Source of the DNA: Bacteroidaceae bacterium
Lineage (GTDB): Bacteria > Bacteroidota > Bacteroidia > Bacteroidales > Bacteroidaceae
Direction of reading: 5' to 3'
DNA length: 64,000 nucleotides
Assembly: GCA_017633615.1 (NCBI GenBank)
Contig: JAGBPB010000070.1
Coordinates: forward strand, 10,093-74,092
The first letter of the stretch is position 1. Each line of letters starts with the position of its first letter. Positions 25,201 to 33,288 of this stretch are shown here, in pieces. A model generated the notes under the pieces. That model searched no databases, was not told where the DNA came from, and was given only the letters and a program-made list of their open reading frames with translations. Position numbers and translations under genes: made by a program.

Positions 25201-26198
25201 TCGTTAATGCTCTCCACAAGCAAATCATTCTCCTCCGGGCTCTGAACTGCAATGCGGAAACAGCCATCATCCAGACCTGTAAAGTTTGATGCGTCACGTA
25301 TCAGAATGCCCTTCTCCGCGGCCAGGAACTCCTTCAGCGCCGACGCCTTTCCCATACGCAGCTTTGACAGCAGCATGTTGGAATCCGATGGCCAACATTC
25401 AATCACTCCGGTTTTGGCAAACTCTGCTGCTACGCGTTCTCGTTCGGCAATTAGTTCTGCGGCGTCAAAACGGTAGAGATTACGATTAGTAAGCAGGAAC
25501 TTTCCTGCCTCGATGGCCGGCATATTGACTGACCATGGCATACGGAACAGGCTAAGTTGCTTTATGAGTTTAGGATTGCCCGATACTCCTCCAATCCTCA
25601 ATCCCGGTACTCCGAACTGCTTTGTCATTGAGTGCAGAATCAGCACATTAGGCTGCTCCACTGCCCACCCCACATCAATTACCTTTTTCAGAGTATAAGG
25701 CGCGTATGACTGGTCAATAATGAAGATGCAGGCAGGGTTGGCCTCAATTAACGATGTCAGCCAAGCGTAATCCCAGACCTTTCCGGTTGGATTGTTGGGA
25801 TTGCAAAGCCAAACAAGACCGCCTGGTGAAGGCTTGAGACCGGATTCGGAATAAACCTCTGTAATCTTGTGGCGGTTCAGGCGGCATGCATCGGCATACT
25901 CACTGAATGTAGGTACCAGTATCTGGGAGCTGCTCTCGCGATACACCTGCGCAATCAGATATATGGCCTCGGTGGCACCGTTTGTAACGCATATCGTATC
26001 GGCCGATATTCCCATTGACGCGGCCCACGCGGCAGCTAATGATAAAGCATCGGGCTCGGGGTATGAGCAGATTTGGGGCATGACTGTGGAGAGATGCCTG
26101 TAGAGGGCATCCAGATCCTTGCGGCACACAATGTTTGAGCTGAAGTTGAGCTTTATGCCGGGGTAACTGAATATGTCATCGCCGTGTCCCTTAATCAT
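25182..26198 (-). CDS. cobD: Threonine-phosphate decarboxylase-like PLP enzyme
   Basis: This 338-residue fold-type I aminotransferase-like protein has VTNGATEAIYLIAQ, WLCNPNNPTGKVWD, FIIDQSYAPYT and the PLP lysine in HSMTKQFGVPGLRIGG (near residue 205). In the cobalamin pathway CobD makes (R)-1-amino-2-propanol O-2-phosphate from L-threonine phosphate. The placement between cbiP and cbiB, with overlaps of 8 and 19 bases, supports this over histidinol-phosphate aminotransferase, its closest relative. No pduX-type threonine kinase gene is in the window. Confidence 0.9.
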   Translation of the reverse strand: MIKGHGDDIFSYPGIKLNFSSNIVCRKDLDALYRHLSTVMPQICSYPEPDALSLAAAWAASMGISADTICVTNGATEAIYLIAQVYRESSSQILVPTFSEYADACRLNRHKITEVYSESGLKPSPGGLVWLCNPNNPTGKVWDYAWLTSLIEANPACIFIIDQSYAPYTLKKVIDVGWAVEQPNVLILHSMTKQFGVPGLRIGGVSGNPKLIKQLSLFRMPWSVNMPAIEAGKFLLTNRNLYRFDAAELIAERERVAAEFAKTGVIECWPSDSNMLLSKLRMGKASALKEFLAAEKGILIRDASNFTGLDDGCFRIAVQSPEENDLLVESINEWIFSI

Positions 26199-27681
26199 CC
26201 TGGCTCATTATCTTGTAGAGCAGCGGCATATCAAGGTGCCTGCGCACATGATCTGCCAGCAGGTCATACTGCTGCTGTTTGAAATCATTGTAACTTGTTG
26301 CAGACGCGTCGCGCTTGCCGGCAAAAGGCGCCAGCAGGCTGTCAATGACCTGCGGATTGTCCAATATTCCGTGGATATATGTTCCCATGGTACGTTCATC
26401 AACAAAACAGCCGTCGACAGTGCCGTCAGAGAATGTATTCAGTGCGCTGCACTTGGCATCGGCGGCAGCCTCTGTTCGACCCATGTGTATCTCATATCCT
26501 GTACAGCCGTCTGAGTCCCTGAAACGGAATGTCACCTGACGGGTAACCTTGCTGTTCTCCATAACCGTGTCAACGGGCAGCAGTCCCAGTCCGGGCATCT
26601 GCCTGGTGCTGCCCTCCACTCCATCGGGATCATTTACGCTAAGACCCATCATCTGGTATCCGCCGCAAATGCCCAATACGGTTGTTCCCTCCTTGTGCGC
26701 ACGAAGCACCGCCTCGGCCACACCGTTCCGGCGAATATCATACAGGTCATCGATGGTGCTTTTGGTTCCGGGCAGAATAATGATATCGGCCTTGCCTATC
26801 TCTTCAACATTATTGGTATAGTAGAGGTTCACTCTGGAGTCACGCTCCAGCATACCGAAGTCGGTGAAATTGGAGATGTGTCGCAGCAGGATGACTGCAA
26901 CATTGACCTTGCCGCTCACAGCATACTGCTGTTTCTGGGCAAGTTCCATGGAGTCTTCCTCCTCAATGTGTATGTCCTTGAAGTAAGGCACCACGCCCAG
27001 AACGGGCACCTTGCATATATCCTCAAGTATCTTTACGCCCTCTTCAAACAGGCGCAGGTCACCGCGGAACTTATTGACTATTATACCTTTTATAAGCTTA
27101 CGGTCCTCAGGGGTCTGCAGCGCAATTGATCCGTAGGCGCTTGCAAAAACACCGCCGCGGTCAATATCGGCCACAAGGATTACTTTGGCTCCGGCGTGAC
27201 GCGCCATAGGAATATTGACAAGGTCAGTATCACGCAGGTTTATCTCCGATATACTTCCGGCACCCTCCATTACTATTGGGTTGAACTGTTTTGAAAGGCG
27301 GTCAAAAGCAGCACATACCTCCCTGCGCAGAACCTCACGGCCCTCATCCTCGCGGAAATAGTCATACGCACCGCAATTACCCATCGGCCTTCCGTTCAGC
27401 ACCACCTGCGATGTATGGTCTGAGCTGGGCTTGAGCAGCAGCGGGTTCATATCGGTATGGCAGGGAATACCCGCAGCCTCAGCCTGTACTGCCTGAGCTC
27501 GGCCTATCTCATAACCATCAGGGGTGGCGTATGAATTGAGCGCCATATTCTGCGCCTTGAACGGAGCCGGGCTGTAACCGTCCTGCCTGAAAATGCGGCA
27601 CAGTGCGGTTACAAGAATGCTCTTGCCCACATCGCTGCCCGTTCCCGCCAGCATCACCGGATGTAATCTAACCTTGCTCAC
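26191..27681 (-). CDS. cbiP: Cobyric acid synthase (glutamine amidotransferase)
   Basis: This 496-residue enzyme amidates the b, d, e and g side chains of adenosylcobyrinic acid a,c-diamide. It has P-loop GTGSDVGKSILVTAL (near residue 12), FKAQNMALNSYATPDG, DIDRGGVFASAYGS, and a C-terminal amidotransferase domain with nucleophile Cys in VLGICGGYQMMG and YEIHMGRT. I place the start at the GTG at 27681 because GTGA overlaps the stop of the upstream adenosyltransferase; an in-frame GTG at 27708 is possible. The adenosyltransferase upstream supplies its adenosylated substrate. Confidence 0.93.
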   Translation of the reverse strand: MSKVRLHPVMLAGTGSDVGKSILVTALCRIFRQDGYSPAPFKAQNMALNSYATPDGYEIGRAQAVQAEAAGIPCHTDMNPLLLKPSSDHTSQVVLNGRPMGNCGAYDYFREDEGREVLRREVCAAFDRLSKQFNPIVMEGAGSISEINLRDTDLVNIPMARHAGAKVILVADIDRGGVFASAYGSIALQTPEDRKLIKGIIVNKFRGDLRLFEEGVKILEDICKVPVLGVVPYFKDIHIEEEDSMELAQKQQYAVSGKVNVAVILLRHISNFTDFGMLERDSRVNLYYTNNVEEIGKADIIILPGTKSTIDDLYDIRRNGVAEAVLRAHKEGTTVLGICGGYQMMGLSVNDPDGVEGSTRQMPGLGLLPVDTVMENSKVTRQVTFRFRDSDGCTGYEIHMGRTEAAADAKCSALNTFSDGTVDGCFVDERTMGTYIHGILDNPQVIDSLLAPFAGKRDASATSYNDFKQQQYDLLADHVRRHLDMPLLYKIMSQDD

Positions 27682-28244
27682 TTGTTCTTGTATGAAAACT
27701 CCTTCCACTTCTCTTCCGGCCAGTTCTGACGATCCAACTCAAACCGGGCCATCACAAAAAACAGATCCGATAAGCGGTTAATGAACCTCAGTATTTCCTG
27801 CGGCAGAGGATCCTCCCGATGCAGAGTCCATAACCTGCGCTCTGCCCTACGCGCAACCGTACGTGCATATTGCAGCTGAGCTGCAAGCGGCGTTCCGCCC
27901 GGCAGGATAAAGCATCCGTTATCACCAATTGCAGCAGTCATGCTGTCCATCCACTCCTCACAAAAACGCTCCATTCCAGATTCTAGGGCATTTGGATTCT
28001 TATCACGCTTTACCGATGGTGTAGCCACCAGGCTCATTACAGTCATCAGCTCACTCTGAATCTTATACAGCCCGCTCTGCCACTCGTCATCAGACTTAAG
28101 AAGACTGCGCACGATTCCTATCTGGGAATTCAGCTCATCAAGAGCGCCGTTTGCCTCAATACGGATGTCATCCTTGGGCACACGCTCTCCACCGTGAATC
28201 CCGGTAGTGCCGTCATCGCCCGTACGTGTATATACTCTTTTCAT
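27678..28244 (-). CDS. pduO: PduO-type ATP:cob(I)alamin adenosyltransferase
   Basis: This 188-residue trimeric helical enzyme transfers the 5-prime-deoxyadenosyl group from ATP to Co(I) corrinoid. The ATP-binding N-terminus is YTRTGDDGTTGIHGGERVPKDD (split: TRTGDDGTTG at about residues 5-14). EANGALDELNSQIGI and the C-terminal RRAERR plus RFINRLSDLFFVMAR motifs are also clear. The ATG at 28244 overlaps the cbiA stop by four bases and is preferred over the earlier in-frame GTG or TTG codons. It is encoded between cbiA and cbiP, matching its order in the pathway. Confidence 0.94.
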   Translation of the reverse strand: MKRVYTRTGDDGTTGIHGGERVPKDDIRIEANGALDELNSQIGIVRSLLKSDDEWQSGLYKIQSELMTVMSLVATPSVKRDKNPNALESGMERFCEEWMDSMTAAIGDNGCFILPGGTPLAAQLQYARTVARRAERRLWTLHREDPLPQEILRFINRLSDLFFVMARFELDRQNWPEEKWKEFSYKNK

Positions 28245-29563
28245 AATTCCCAAAGTGCATTGATATCAGTCTCACCCCAATACCAATGGGTGTAGCCCGC
28301 TATCACGTTCTTATATCGGTAAATAGCAGTATCCACCTTATCCCCCTTAGCATTATACTGAATGCAAAATGTGCAATTGGGGACAGTCCCCTTTTGCATC
28401 TTTTCTACGTGCAAAAGGGGACTGTCCCCATTTGCACATTTTGAGTAGTGGAACTCGTGGCCCTTGAATTCTACGCCTCCCACTGTCATCTTGCGGTAAC
28501 CCAGATGCAGACGCGCCCCCTCCATTGTGCACTCTATAGGCAGCACTCCGGCCATCGGCCACACCTTCCCTTCCTGATCTGTCACGGATCTTCCAAGATA
28601 CATCATACCTCCGCACTCAGCCAGTATCTTACCACCCTTCTCAGCATACTGCACCAGCTGTGATGCAAGCATACGGTTAAGTGAAAGCTCAGGAGCAAAC
28701 AACTCCGGATATCCTCCCGGCAGATAAACCAGATCGGCCTCAGGCAGTTCATCTCCCGCCAGAGGGCTGAAGAAAACAACCTCACCCATCTCCCGGAGCC
28801 TGTCAATATTCTCCCTGTATGTGAAATTGAAGGCCCTGTCCCTAGCCACAGCAGTCACAAAATGTGCAATTGGGGACAGTCCCCTTTTGCACGTTTTCAG
28901 TGTGCAAAAGGGGACTGTCCCCAATTGCACATTTTGCTCAATCAAGTCCGCAACGCGGTCAGCCAAAGCACTTATCTCCTGCTCCATTCCAATGGTAAGA
29001 CCAAGGTGCCTGGACGGAACCTCAATACCATCAGCGCGCGGCATCCACCCCAGGCACTCAACGCCCGCATCGGCCGCAGCATCCTTAAGGAAAGCATAAT
29101 GTGACTCTGATGCCACCTGGTTGAACACCACTCCAGCAATCTTAACCTCAGGCCTGAAAGTTTTCATGCCATGCAGCAAAGCCGCAACGGTGTAGGCCGA
29201 TGACCGTGCATTGACCACAAGTACCACCGGTACGCCTAGCAAGGCTGCAATCTCAGCGCTGCTGCCACGCATACGGTCATACCCGTCAAAAAGCCCCATC
29301 ACCCCCTCAATGACAGCCACATCGGCCTCTTCACAATAATGCGCGTAAACCTCACGCACATGTTCAGGGCTGGCCATCCAGGTATCCAGATTCACAGACT
29401 CTCTACCGGCGGCAATGCTGTGAAACTGCGTATCAATGTAATCTGGTCCGCATTTGAACGGTTGCACACGGAGTCCCCGTCTGGACAATGCACGCAGCAG
29501 CCCCATCGTAAAAGTGGTCTTGCCGCTGCCCGACGTGGCAGCCCCTATGAGCAACTGTATCAT
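28241..29563 (-). CDS. cbiA: Cobyrinic acid a,c-diamide synthase carrying two palindromic-element insertions
   Basis: This 440-residue enzyme amidates the a and c side chains of cobyrinic acid using glutamine and ATP. It has P-loop GAATSGSGKTTF (residues 7-18), KCGPDYIDTQFHS, the ATPase core VIEGVMGLFDGYD, and a C-terminal amidotransferase with Cys in LAECGGMMYLG (about residue 316) and GHEFHYS. Two inserts of about 26 residues interrupt it at about 209-235 and 373-399. They are encoded by DNA palindromes, each read in a different frame, and neither contains a stop. All catalytic motifs remain, so the gene looks functional. It starts ten bases after the ridA stop. Confidence 0.93.
   Translation of the reverse strand: MIQLLIGAATSGSGKTTFTMGLLRALSRRGLRVQPFKCGPDYIDTQFHSIAAGRESVNLDTWMASPEHVREVYAHYCEEADVAVIEGVMGLFDGYDRMRGSSAEIAALLGVPVVLVVNARSSAYTVAALLHGMKTFRPEVKIAGVVFNQVASESHYAFLKDAAADAGVECLGWMPRADGIEVPSRHLGLTIGMEQEISALADRVADLIEQNVQLGTVPFCTLKTCKRGLSPIAHFVTAVARDRAFNFTYRENIDRLREMGEVVFFSPLAGDELPEADLVYLPGGYPELFAPELSLNRMLASQLVQYAEKGGKILAECGGMMYLGRSVTDQEGKVWPMAGVLPIECTMEGARLHLGYRKMTVGGVEFKGHEFHYSKCANGDSPLLHVEKMQKGTVPNCTFCIQYNAKGDKVDTAIYRYKNVIAGYTHWYWGETDINALWEL
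28365..28443. repeat. Palindromic element copy B, in-frame inside cbiA
   Basis: The arms 28365-28398 and 28410-28443 are 34-base inverted repeats with one mismatch and an 11-base centre. The element encodes the peptide KCANGDSPLLHVEKMQKGTV and onward in CbiA, directly after the conserved GHEFHYS motif. It is about as long as copy C (79 bases) and nearly identical in its arms, but it is read in another frame. Confidence 0.92.
28858..28936. repeat. Palindromic element copy C, in-frame inside cbiA
   Basis: The arms 28858-28892 and 28902-28936 are perfect 35-base reverse complements around a 9-base centre. The element encodes NVQLGTVPFCTLKTCKRGLS and onward in CbiA, in the linker between the ATPase and amidotransferase domains. 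Each arm is itself a hairpin around GGGGACAGTCCCC. Confidence 0.93.
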
Positions 29564-29572
29564 ATAAACCTT

Positions 29573-29950
29573 TTATTTTCCGGCTATAACATCAATCTCC
29601 ACCAGTGCGCCCTTGGGCAGAGCGGCAGCCTGGAAGCATACGCGTGCAGGTTTATCGCCATATGGGAAGAAATCAGCGTAAACCGCATTCATGGCACTGA
29701 AATCAGCCATATTGGCCAGCATAACAGTGGTCTTGACTATGTTTGAAAAAGCCAGTCCGTCAGCCTCAAGGATAGCGCCTATATTAGTGAGTGCCTGGCG
29801 GGTCTGAGCCTCAATTCCATCAGGTATTATACCGGTCTTGGGGTCAACGGGAAGCTGACCTGAAACAAACAATATGCCGTTCAGTTCAACGGCCTGTGAG
29901 TAAGGTCCGATAGCTGCGGGAGCCTTCTCTGTAGCAATGCTCTTTTTCAT
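29573..29950 (-). CDS. ridA: RidA-family reactive-intermediate deaminase
   Basis: This 125-residue protein of the RidA/YjgF/UK114 family hydrolyses reactive enamine/imine intermediates made by PLP enzymes. Conserved features are APAAIGPYSQAVELNG, FVSGQLPVDPKTG, the catalytic Arg in PARVCFQAAALPKGALVEID and Glu near the C-terminus. The start is the ATG at 29950; the frame upstream is non-coding. It has its own -7 box and lies ten bases before cbiA, so it probably leads the cbiA operon. A divergent nitrilase gene lies on the other side. Confidence 0.95.
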   Translation of the reverse strand: MKKSIATEKAPAAIGPYSQAVELNGILFVSGQLPVDPKTGIIPDGIEAQTRQALTNIGAILEADGLAFSNIVKTTVMLANMADFSAMNAVYADFFPYGDKPARVCFQAAALPKGALVEIDVIAGK

Positions 29951-29972
29951 GATTAACAAGTTTAATATATTG

Positions 29973-29980
29973 CAAATATA
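29973..29980 (-). promoter_or_regulatory. Bacteroidetes -7 box for ridA-cbiA operon
   Basis: On the minus strand this is TATATTTG, 23 bases before the ridA ATG. A second identical box lies 12 bases further upstream at 29985-29992. No cobalamin riboswitch is present in the 85-base divergent gap, so this branch is not under direct B12 aptamer control. Confidence 0.55.
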
Positions 29981-29995
29981 ATAACAAATATAGAT

Positions 29996-30003
29996 TACCT
30001 TTG
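29996..30003 (+). promoter_or_regulatory. Bacteroidetes -7 box for the nitrilase gene
   Basis: TACCTTTG matches TAnnTTTG, 32 bases before the ATG at 30036, divergent from the ridA promoter. Confidence 0.5.
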
Positions 30004-30035
30004 TATGCAGTGCCTCAAAAGGCCATAAAACCCCA

Positions 30036-30782
30036 ATGAAAATTGCATTAGTACAAAACGCCCCTGTAAAGGGCAACCCTGATAAAAGTCTTGCAGAACT
30101 GGACCGGCTGATAGGTAAAGGCTGCGGGGCCGATATATACGTCCTGCCCGAGATGTTCGCCACCGGGCAGTACATTGACCCCACCCCTGTGGTGCAGACC
30201 ATGAACGGACAGATTATACAGTGGCTCCAGAACAAAGCAAAGCAACTGGATGCAGCTGTGTGCGGCACGCTGCCCGTGGCTGAGAACAGTCACGTATATA
30301 ACCGTCTATGTTTCTGCACTCCCGACGGAAGCATTTCTTATTATGACAAGCATCATCTATTCTCATATTCAGGTGAGAGTCAACATTTTACTCCGGGTTC
30401 AGACAGGGTCGTAGTGAAATTCCGAGGCCTGAGAATACTTCTGTTGATATGCTATGACCTGAGGTTCCCCATATTCAGCCGCAACCATGATGATTATGAT
30501 GCCGTAATCTACCCGGCAAACTGGCCTGATAAACGCATCCTTGCATGGGATACGTTGCTGCGGGCCCGCGCCATTGAGAACCAGTGCTTTGCAATAGCAG
30601 TTAACCGTTCCGGCAACGATGAGTTCGGCGATTATCCCGGCCACAGCACCATCATCGGCCCATACGGAGACACCCTTATCCAGACTGATGAACGCCCCCA
30701 AATGGTATCAGCCACCCTTGACATGGAGCTGCTCCACCGTTTCCGTACCAAATTTCCGGTCCTTCAAGACGCTGATATATAA
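30036..30782 (+). CDS. Carbon-nitrogen hydrolase (nitrilase superfamily, omega-amidase-like)
   Basis: This 248-residue hydrolase has the Glu-Lys-Cys triad visible in VLPEMFATGQY (Glu near residue 43), YYDKHHLFSYSGE (Lys near residue 110) and LLICYDLRFPIFSR (Cys near residue 145). The GE..HFTPG loop after the Lys is typical of the YafV/NIT2-type omega-amidases, which hydrolyse alpha-ketoglutaramate and alpha-ketosuccinamate formed by transamination. The substrate is inferred from subfamily motifs only. It is transcribed divergently from ridA, another metabolite-repair gene. A promoterless stretch of 77 bases separates it from the next gene. Confidence 0.92.
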   Translation: MKIALVQNAPVKGNPDKSLAELDRLIGKGCGADIYVLPEMFATGQYIDPTPVVQTMNGQIIQWLQNKAKQLDAAVCGTLPVAENSHVYNRLCFCTPDGSISYYDKHHLFSYSGESQHFTPGSDRVVVKFRGLRILLLICYDLRFPIFSRNHDDYDAVIYPANWPDKRILAWDTLLRARAIENQCFAIAVNRSGNDEFGDYPGHSTIIGPYGDTLIQTDERPQMVSATLDMELLHRFRTKFPVLQDADI

Positions 30783-30821
30783 TTAATTCCGCAAAAATGC
30801 CTCTGTTTTTAAAATAGTTGA

Positions 30822-30829
30822 TATATTTG
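30822..30829 (+). promoter_or_regulatory. Bacteroidetes -7 box for the 30860 gene
   Basis: TATATTTG in the context GATATATTTGC, identical to the context at 45321-45331 before the paralogous gene at 45366. Confidence 0.6.
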
Positions 30830-30859
30830 CTGCCAGATAACTTTAAAAAGAATCTGCTT

Positions 30860-31708
30860 ATGAAGAAAACCTTACTACTTTTATTTGCAGCTTTGCTCAC
30901 AGTCTCAACCTTTGCCCAAACGGGGTTCTTATGGAACAACGAAGGCTTAAACGGTCTTTACCTTGACAGTATCATGGAAGTTCACCCAAATGGGCAATAT
31001 GCCAAAACTGTCTATGAGTATAACAGTAACAAACTGCCGATAGCCGAATACATATCCATATTTGAAGAGAATGGTACACAAACTTCATCAGAGCGTGCAG
31101 AAATCCAGTATAATGAGGATAATTGTATCACTACACAGGTAGTCACCACACAATCTCCCGACAAATATTTTTTATCCAAAGTAGTATGGTCTGATTGGGA
31201 TGCCAATAAGCACCCCCGATCAGCTATCCATTATGAAAAGCAGGAAGATGAATGGAATAAAGTGGCAACACTCAGTATTGAATATGATGACGATGGCAAA
31301 GTAATCAGAGCAACAAGCAGAGTGATTTATACTGATCCTGAAGGCATTGATCATACTGCCGAAACAATCAACAGTTATGAATATGATTCCCATGATCAGA
31401 TATGCAAAAGTATCATTATTTTCAACTCAGATGGAGTTCCTGATGAAAATACCGAGGTCGTAATCTGGACCAATGAATATTATAATGACGGTAATCTGAA
31501 GAAAGTTACACGAACTCTTGAGAATAATATTCCGCAAAGTACATTATATTATTATTGGGGTGATGGAAATGCTACTCTCATACGCGGCATAAATGCTGCC
31601 ATTAGAAATACCGGAATATTCTTTGATTTGAGCGGACACGCTTATTCCGGAACACCTACAGAGAAGGGTATTTATATCCTGAACGGCAAAAAGGTTGTAA
31701 TTGAATAA
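30860..31708 (+). CDS. Secreted protein with YD-type strand repeats and a sorting-domain-like tail (paralog of 45366-46328)
   Basis: This 282-residue protein of unknown function has a signal peptide MKKTLLLLFAALLTVSTFAQ. Repeated short units follow, of the kind Y-E-Y-[ND]-x-N (VYEYNSNKLPIAEY, SYEYDSHDQICKS, TNEYYNDGNLKKV), reminiscent of RHS/YD beta-strand repeats. The last 35 residues (IFFDLSGHAYSGTPTEKGIY then LNGKKVVIE) look like the short C-terminal tail seen on many secreted Bacteroidales proteins, similar to type A T9SS sorting domains. The start is the ATG at 30860, after the -7 box. It is monocistronic and ends at a strong terminator. Base composition is more AT-rich than its neighbours. 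Confidence 0.8.
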   Translation: MKKTLLLLFAALLTVSTFAQTGFLWNNEGLNGLYLDSIMEVHPNGQYAKTVYEYNSNKLPIAEYISIFEENGTQTSSERAEIQYNEDNCITTQVVTTQSPDKYFLSKVVWSDWDANKHPRSAIHYEKQEDEWNKVATLSIEYDDDGKVIRATSRVIYTDPEGIDHTAETINSYEYDSHDQICKSIIIFNSDGVPDENTEVVIWTNEYYNDGNLKKVTRTLENNIPQSTLYYYWGDGNATLIRGINAAIRNTGIFFDLSGHAYSGTPTEKGIYILNGKKVVIE

Positions 31709-31727
31709 CCGCAACATTAATATTTTT

Positions 31728-31769
31728 GAACGGTTCCTGTTGATAAAAGACAGGAACCGTTCTTTTTTT
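31728..31769 (+). terminator. Intrinsic terminator
   Basis: A perfect 13-bp stem GAACGGTTCCTGT (31728-31740) / ACAGGAACCGTTC (31750-31762) is followed by seven T. It ends transcription of the 30860 gene. Confidence 0.95.
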
Positions 31770-31814
31770 CTATTGCCTTAATTCACTGAGATGTTGTATC
31801 TTTACAGCAAAGCA

Positions 31815-33284
31815 ATGAAGCAGAAAAGCAGAATATACGCAGCTATTGACCTCAAGTCATTCTACGCATCCGTAGAGTGCGTTGAGCGGGGGCTTGACCC
31901 CCTGACCACCAACCTTGTGGTGGCCGATGCCTCACGCACTGACAAGACCATCTGCCTGGCCGTATCACCATCACTCAAGACATATGGCATAGGTGGCCGC
32001 GCACGCCTTTTTGAGGTTGTGCAACGTGTCCGCCAGATCAACAATGAACGCCGCCGATATGCTCCCGGCCGCAAACTGGGCGATCCTGAGACTGACAACC
32101 TGAAGGTGCAGTCTGACCCCACAGTGGCACTCGGTTACATAACCGCCCCACCGCAGATGGCCCATTACATGAAGGTAAGCAGCCTCATCTACTCCATCTA
32201 CCTGAAATATGTATCTGCTGAAGATATTCACGTCTATTCCATTGATGAGGTATTCATTGAACTGACCAACTATCTGAAGATACGCAAGTGCTCCGCCCGC
32301 GAGATGACCATTCAAATGATTCGTGACGTGCTTTCTGAAACAGGTATTACCGCCACAGCAGGCATAGGAACCAACCTCTACCTGGCTAAGGTAGCTATGG
32401 ACATTGTGGCCAAACATACTGAAGCCGATAAGGACGGCGTGCGTATTGCTGAACTCGATGAGATAAGTTACCGCCGGCAGTTGTGGGAGCACCGCCCGCT
32501 CACCGATTTCTGGCGCATAGGACGCGGCATAGCATCCAAACTGGAAAGTCTTGGAATGCGTACCATGGGTGATATAGCCCTCTACTCCACCAACCCGCAA
32601 TGGGAGGATCAGCTCTATCACCTGTTCGGAGTCAACGCAGAACTGATCATTGACCACGCATGGGGCTGGGAACCCTGCACAATGGCCCAGATAAAAGCTT
32701 ACAAACCACTGGTAAACAGCATTAGTTCCGGTCAGGTATTGTCTGAGCCTTATGATTTCAAGAAAGGCCGCCTCATTGCCAAGGAGATGACTGATGCGCT
32801 GGTATTTGATCTGGTCAGCAAAGGACTGGTAACTGACCGCATATCGCTCTACATCAGCTATGACTCCGGCAACCTGGAAAGCCCGGACTGTCAGTATGAC
32901 GGCCCAGTTACAACTGACTACTACGGACGCGACGTACCCAAACCGGCACACGGCTCAGTTGACCTAAACGGTCATACATCATCATCTGAATACATTTTAA
33001 AGGCGGTAACAAAACTGTACAACCGTATAGTAAGCCCCAAGCTGACCGTCAGAAGGCTCAACGTGACCGCTCAGAATGTGATCCACGAAAGTGAGGCACA
33101 GCCGCGCCAGTTGGATCTGTTTGGAGAGAATGCACCTACCGATGGGCGTGAACGCCGTCGGCAGGAGGCTGTGCTGGCCATACGCAAGAAATACGGCAAG
33201 AACTCCATATTGAGAGGAATGAACTTTGAGGAAGGCTCAACAGCCCGCCAGCGTAACAAGCAGGTAGGAGGACACAAGGCATAA
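31815..33284 (+). CDS. Y-family DNA polymerase (UmuC/UvrX-like)
   Basis: This 489-residue translesion polymerase has the catalytic motifs YAAIDLKSFYASVECVERG (Asp near residue 9), the palm SIDEVFIELT (Asp-Glu near residue 117) and GIGTNLYLAKVAMDI. A helix-hairpin-helix segment, DFWRIGRGIASKLESLGMRT, follows, then the little-finger domain. The insert NNERRRYAPGRKLGDPETDN and the C-terminal extension QPRQLDLFGENA resemble the UvrX/UmuC-like class common in Firmicutes rather than DinB. I choose the ATG at 31815; an upstream ATG at 31791 overlaps a possible -7 box. No umuD is beside it. A YolD-like small gene follows after four bases. Confidence 0.92.
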   Translation: MKQKSRIYAAIDLKSFYASVECVERGLDPLTTNLVVADASRTDKTICLAVSPSLKTYGIGGRARLFEVVQRVRQINNERRRYAPGRKLGDPETDNLKVQSDPTVALGYITAPPQMAHYMKVSSLIYSIYLKYVSAEDIHVYSIDEVFIELTNYLKIRKCSAREMTIQMIRDVLSETGITATAGIGTNLYLAKVAMDIVAKHTEADKDGVRIAELDEISYRRQLWEHRPLTDFWRIGRGIASKLESLGMRTMGDIALYSTNPQWEDQLYHLFGVNAELIIDHAWGWEPCTMAQIKAYKPLVNSISSGQVLSEPYDFKKGRLIAKEMTDALVFDLVSKGLVTDRISLYISYDSGNLESPDCQYDGPVTTDYYGRDVPKPAHGSVDLNGHTSSSEYILKAVTKLYNRIVSPKLTVRRLNVTAQNVIHESEAQPRQLDLFGENAPTDGRERRRQEAVLAIRKKYGKNSILRGMNFEEGSTARQRNKQVGGHKA

Positions 33285-33288
33285 TCAT

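Noticed and set aside
25182..26198. Histidinol-phosphate aminotransferase
   Set aside because: Same fold and similar motifs, but it overlaps cbiP and cbiB and no his genes are nearby, so threonine-phosphate decarboxylase fits better.
28862..29104. Plus-strand small frames through the palindromic element, with peptides like the insert in CbiA
   Set aside because: Because the element is palindromic, both strands encode similar peptides. Only the minus strand continues into conserved CbiA sequence.
31971..32951. Long open frame (326 codons) antisense to the Y-family polymerase gene
   Set aside because: It lies wholly inside a gene with clear catalytic motifs, shows no recognisable domain or signal peptide and reads like reversed coding sequence (rich in Tyr, His, Val).
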